In this document: piece by piece, positions 60,633-64,000 of the stretch | Layout of the letters: every line of letters starts with the position of its first letter | Position numbering within the stretch: the first letter of the stretch is position 1 | NCBI GenBank assembly: GCA_963763575.1 | Contig: CAVXPD010000014.1 | Span: 1 to 64,000 of the forward strand | Origin: Bog-473 sp963763575 | GTDB taxonomy: Bacteria; Actinomycetota; Acidimicrobiia; Acidimicrobiales; RAAP-2 | DNA length: 64,000 nt | Direction of reading: 5' to 3' | The notes under the pieces: generated by a model | The model's input: the letters and a program-made list of their open reading frames with translations, nothing else | What the model was told of the DNA's origin: nothing | The model's database searches: none | Position numbers and translations under genes: made by a program

Positions 60633-61655
60633 CTAGAGCTCCTCGGCGAAGTTGCCCTCGAGGCGTCCGAAGACGGCGAGGGCGACGAGGAAGAGGCAGA
60701 CGGCCAGCAAGAGAACGCCGAAGTCCAGGCCGGCGAACCACACCATGCTCTTACCCGGGAGGACGGGGTAGGGGGCGGCCTGACCCGGGATCATGACCGT
60801 GACGTGCGCGTAGATACATCGCTGGAACGACAGGACCAGCGGCACCATCGGGTTGAGGAAGTACACCCAGGCGAGACCCCGCGGCCCGAGCTTGTTGCCG
60901 ATGTTCGCCTGATAGGCGTAGACGATCGGGCACGCCCAGAACCAAGCAGTCAGGAGGACCTCGACCAGATGCTGGGTGTCACGCAGGTAGACGTTGATGG
61001 CGGAGAGGAGCACTGCGAGGGCGCCCGCCAATGCAATTCCCGCCACCAGGGCGAGAAGGAGAACGGGGAAGTAGGCCATATCGGGCTTGTGCTGCAGGGC
61101 AAGCATGAAGATGACCAACACGACGCACTGGAAGGCAAAGAACACACACGCCGACCCGACCGACGCCAGCGACAGGATCTCGCGGGGAAAGGACACCTTC
61201 TTCACGATGCCCGCGTTGTTCACCACCACCCCGGTGCCCGTCAACACCCCGAGCGAGAAGAGATTCCACAACAGCAGGCCCGAGAACAGGTAGATCACAA
61301 AGTGCGGGATGTGGTTGTTCAAGATGACCTGGAAGACGAAGAAGTAGATGGCGAGCGTCATCGCCGGCGCGATCATCGACCACACCAGGCCGAGGACCGA
61401 GTTCTTGTACTTGACCTTGATCTCGGTCCGCACCAGATAGACCAGCAGCTCCCGGGACAACCAGATCTCGCGCAGGCGCTGGCGCACGCCGATCGTCGGC
61501 GTGACGATCCGGGTCGAGGACCCTCGCTTCGCGGCGCGCGGGCCGACGCCGGCGACCCGGGCCGCCATCGGCGATTCGTCCGCCACCCGTCGTTCCGTCG
61601 TGTCCTCGACTCTGCTATCTGCGTCCGACGAGGAGGCCGGGACGTCCAATGCCAC
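60633..61655 (-). CDS. ABC transporter permease, Wzm-type polysaccharide exporter
   Basis: 340 residues from GTG 61655. A charged cytoplasmic N-terminus of about 60 residues leads to RELLVYLVRTEIKVKYKNSV, the conserved amphipathic entry of ABC-2 permeases. Six hydrophobic stretches follow, for example APAMTLAIYFFVFQVIL and TAWFWACPIVYAYQ. The FLNPMVPLVLSFQRCIY loop is typical of Wzm/TagG. It forms the membrane channel for the Wzt ATPase. The start lies just after the clpP stop, so the exporter operon may be cotranscribed with clpP. Confidence 0.93.
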   Translation of the reverse strand: MALDVPASSSDADSRVEDTTERRVADESPMAARVAGVGPRAAKRGSSTRIVTPTIGVRQRLREIWLSRELLVYLVRTEIKVKYKNSVLGLVWSMIAPAMTLAIYFFVFQVILNNHIPHFVIYLFSGLLLWNLFSLGVLTGTGVVVNNAGIVKKVSFPREILSLASVGSACVFFAFQCVVLVIFMLALQHKPDMAYFPVLLLALVAGIALAGALAVLLSAINVYLRDTQHLVEVLLTAWFWACPIVYAYQANIGNKLGPRGLAWVYFLNPMVPLVLSFQRCIYAHVTVMIPGQAAPYPVLPGKSMVWFAGLDFGVLLLAVCLFLVALAVFGRLEGNFAEEL

Positions 61656-61657
61656 GT

Positions 61658-62281
61658 CTAGGAGTTCCCCGCTGCCGCCGTGGTCGCCGCCGTGGAGCGG
61701 TCGATCACCTTGTCGATGAAGCCGTATTCCTGGGCCTCGTCGGCGGTGAACCAGCGGTCGCGGTCCGAGTCCGTCTCGATCCGCTCGAGGGTCTGCCCGG
61801 TGTGGAAGGCGATGCGCTCGGCCATCATCCGCTTGAGATAGATGATCTGCTCGGCCTGGATGGCAATGTCGGCCGCCTGCCCCTGCATCGCCCCCGAGGG
61901 CTGGTGCATCAGGATCCGGGAGTGCGGCAGGGCGTAGCGCTTGCCCGGCGCACCGGCGCAGAGGAGGAACTGGCCCATGCTGGCGGCCAGCCCGACGCAG
62001 ATGGTGGAGACGTCCGGCCGGACGTACTGCATGGTGTCGTAGATGGCGAGGCCATCGGTGACCGAGCCACCCGGGGAGTTGATGTAGAGGGAGATGTCCT
62101 TCTCGGGGTCCTCCGCCTCCAAGAGGATGAGCTGGGCGCACACCATGTTCGCGGTTGTCTGGTCGATCGCGCTGCCGATGAAGACGATGCGCTCCTTCAG
62201 GAGCTGCTGGAAGACCCGGCCGCCGGGGTCGAGGTCAGTCCCCGCGGCGACGATTTTGGGGGTTGCGGATGCCTTGGCCAT
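61658..62281 (-). CDS. clpP: ATP-dependent Clp protease proteolytic subunit
   Basis: 207 residues from ATG 62281. The catalytic triad is Ser101 (GLAASMGQFLL), His126 (RILMHQPSG) and Asp175 (DRDRWFTADEA). The INSPGGSVTDGLAIYDTMQY motif is complete. It forms the tetradecameric chamber that degrades proteins unfolded by ClpX or ClpC. The 23 residues upstream in the open frame show no similarity and are excluded. The start faces the tRNA-Leu gene on the other strand. No clpX or second clpP is in the window. Confidence 0.95.
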   Translation of the reverse strand: MAKASATPKIVAAGTDLDPGGRVFQQLLKERIVFIGSAIDQTTANMVCAQLILLEAEDPEKDISLYINSPGGSVTDGLAIYDTMQYVRPDVSTICVGLAASMGQFLLCAGAPGKRYALPHSRILMHQPSGAMQGQAADIAIQAEQIIYLKRMMAERIAFHTGQTLERIETDSDRDRWFTADEAQEYGFIDKVIDRSTAATTAAAGNS

Positions 62282-62359
62282 GGCCACGAGGCTAGTTGGA
62301 CCAGCAGGCACGCGTGGGCACACGGCCGTACACTCCCAGTTCACCCGCACTGCGGGACC

Positions 62360-62446
<87 letters not shown>

Positions 62447-62507
62447 CTGGGCACCCGCACTGGGCACCCCGCACCTCCCGGGCTGCACCGTGGCCATGGG
62501 CGGCTCG

Positions 62508-64000
62508 TCAGGCGATCGCGCAGGTCACCGTGCTGGTGCTGGTCGGAACGGTGGCCAGGCACACGGCCCCGTAGAGCTCGATCTCGACGGTGTCCCCCGG
62601 CTTGAGGACCGAGGTCGAGCCGTAGCCACTCCCGAAGCTGAACGCGATCGCCGTGTTCTGGTAGTTCGAGACCACGAGCCCGATGCAGTCGCCGGGCGCA
62701 CCGGCCCCCCACCCGGCCGTGACATCGGTGAACGTGAAGTGCGAGTAGAGGGTGTCCGTCCCGCTGGTCCCGCAGTTCGTCGCCTCAGCCGGCGGCCTGG
62801 GCACGAATCCGGAGCCCGACAGAGTGAGCTGGAGTGACGGGGAGAGGGTGAAAGTCAGCTGGCTCATCGTCGGGACGGGGACGACGTGGTCGAGGTCGAG
62901 CGTCTGCAGCGTCCCCGAGCTGAGGTTGTCGAACCCGCCGGCCTGGCAGTCGACGCGAGTCGCGCACGAGACCCCGGAGAGCACGCTCGTGAACGCACCC
63001 GGACTCGGCACCGTGGTGGTCGACCACGCCGTGCCGTTCCAGCTCTCGAGCAGGTCGAAATGGGTCGACCCATCGAACGACGAGCCCGCCGCGACGCAGT
63101 GGTTCGGGTCGGGGCAGGACACGCCGTCCAGGCCGTCTCCCGCCGCCCTGGGGTTGGTGCCCGCTGCGATGGTCCACGACGTGCCGTTCCAGCGCTCGAC
63201 GAGAGTGTTCTCGGCCTGGTTCGCCTTCCCGACGTTGTTGACGAAGTCCCCGACGGCCGTGCAGGCGGCTGCGCTCACGCAGGAAACCGCCTGCAGCACG
63301 TTGGCGCCCGTGCCCTGGTCGGCGGAGGGCTGAATGGCCCACGACGCGCCGGCAAAGGTCTCGATCAGGGTCTGATTGGGCCCCATAGCGTCGTTGCTGC
63401 CGACGGCCGTGCAGGCCGTGGTGGTGGGGCACGACACGCCGAAGAGCATGGTGTCGCCCAAGGAGGGATCGGCGGACGCGACGACGACCCAGGCCGTGCC
63501 GTTCCAGCGCTCGACGAGGGCCTGGGACGTCCCGTCGACGTACACGCGTCCCACAGCGACGCAGTCCTTGGCCGCCGGGCACGAGATGCCGCTGAGGAGA
63601 CTGTCGCCGGGCCCGGGCGACGGCGACGCGACGACGGACCATGTCGTGCCGTTCCACCTCTCGATCAGGGGTTGGTCGGCGGGGCCGGAACCGGACAGAA
63701 GCTCGTCACCGACGGCCATGCACTGGGTGGGGCTCGAGCACGAAACCCCGTAGAGGATGCCGATGGCGCCCCCGAGGGAGGCCGTCGGCGAAACCGTCCA
63801 GCTCCCCCCGGAGAGGACCTCCGCCAAGGGTGCGACACCCCCGGTCGACGCCGCGTCGCCGACGCTGACGCAGTCGCTCGGGTCGGCGCACGAGGTGGCG
63901 AGGAGCTGGTTGCTCCCGCTCCCTTGGTTCGGAGTGGAAGCAACGAACCAATCGGGAGGCGGGGTGGCACCGAAGCTGACCGGCGGGACGGCGGCCGGGT
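62508..64000 (-). CDS. Secreted repeat protein with SC-x5-C-x-AVG modules, 5' end outside the window
   Basis: The frame is open to the right edge, so the N-terminus is missing. The visible 497 residues contain about seven modules of roughly 50 residues. Each module has a W-x-V core (ERWNGTTWSVVASPSPG), then a Cys pair in LSGISCPAAKDCVAVG or a close variant. The last 110 residues are a different, Ser/Thr-rich beta domain (LTFTLSPSLQLTLSGSGFVP). The Cys pairs suggest disulfide-stabilised blades outside the cell. No enzymatic motif is seen. This is a third type of repeat-rich secreted protein in the window. Confidence 0.78.
   Translation of the reverse strand, partial: PAAVPPVSFGATPPPDWFVASTPNQGSGSNQLLATSCADPSDCVSVGDAASTGGVAPLAEVLSGGSWTVSPTASLGGAIGILYGVSCSSPTQCMAVGDELLSGSGPADQPLIERWNGTTWSVVASPSPGPGDSLLSGISCPAAKDCVAVGRVYVDGTSQALVERWNGTAWVVVASADPSLGDTMLFGVSCPTTTACTAVGSNDAMGPNQTLIETFAGASWAIQPSADQGTGANVLQAVSCVSAAACTAVGDFVNNVGKANQAENTLVERWNGTSWTIAAGTNPRAAGDGLDGVSCPDPNHCVAAGSSFDGSTHFDLLESWNGTAWSTTTVPSPGAFTSVLSGVSCATRVDCQAGGFDNLSSGTLQTLDLDHVVPVPTMSQLTFTLSPSLQLTLSGSGFVPRPPAEATNCGTSGTDTLYSHFTFTDVTAGWGAGAPGDCIGLVVSNYQNTAIAFSFGSGYGSTSVLKPGDTVEIELYGAVCLATVPTSTSTVTCAIA

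Overview
The window is 64 kb of GC-rich DNA with actinobacterial gene content: a WS/DGAT acyltransferase, an LAL-type regulator, katG with a Fur regulator, and secreted proteins carrying a 42-residue repeat that I associate with Acidimicrobiia. I infer an uncultured or little-studied actinobacterium, probably Acidimicrobiia; no rRNA or marker gene here proves the class. No CRISPR array, rRNA gene, replication origin, integrase or intact insertion sequence was seen.

Region 1 (1 to about 26.4 kb) is an accretion zone. An intact tRNA-Gly(GCC) lies on the minus strand at 26350-26424. To its left, in the same orientation, are seven partial copies of its 3' half, near 4.88, 5.55, 7.33, 13.76, 15.02, 19.02 and 20.65 kb. 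The fragments divide the zone into short cassettes: a phosphoesterase remnant plus an ISL3 transposase tail; a DUF35/thiolase-fold operon; fur-katG plus a secreted propeller protein; a lone MDR oxidoreductase; a mixed set of membrane proteins plus a 3-hydroxyisobutyrate dehydrogenase-like enzyme; a lone TIGR01777 epimerase; and a stress set (LapA, small hydrophobic protein, CsbD, DUF6328, ferritin-like, DUF4235, histone H1-like) ending in ISL3 wreckage. Many genes here are broken by small frameshifts, and intergenic space is long.

Region 2 (26.5-39.7 kb) is ordinary compact chromosome: a methyltransferase, a secreted Ser/Gly-rich protein, WS/DGAT, dUTPase, oligoribonuclease, acyl-CoA ligase, a large LAL regulator, a secreted serine protease with a readable promoter and terminator, a peroxiredoxin, and a crotonase followed by a HAD phosphatase.

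Region 3 (39.7-62.3 kb) is mainly cell envelope and polysaccharide. It holds two secreted proteins with the same 42-residue repeats (one fused to SpoIID), and two paralogous methyltransferase-GT4-GT4 blocks on the minus strand. One block is attached to a Wzm/Wzt-type ABC exporter. Between the blocks (49-56 kb) sits a catabolic or detoxification set: FAD monooxygenase, TetR with two operator-like palindromes, alpha/beta hydrolase, tautomerase, SDR and quinone oxidoreductase. ClpP, tRNA-Leu(UAG) and the end of another secreted repeat protein close the window.

Single-base frameshifts hit about a dozen genes. They may be true decay or assembly indels; the sequence alone cannot decide.
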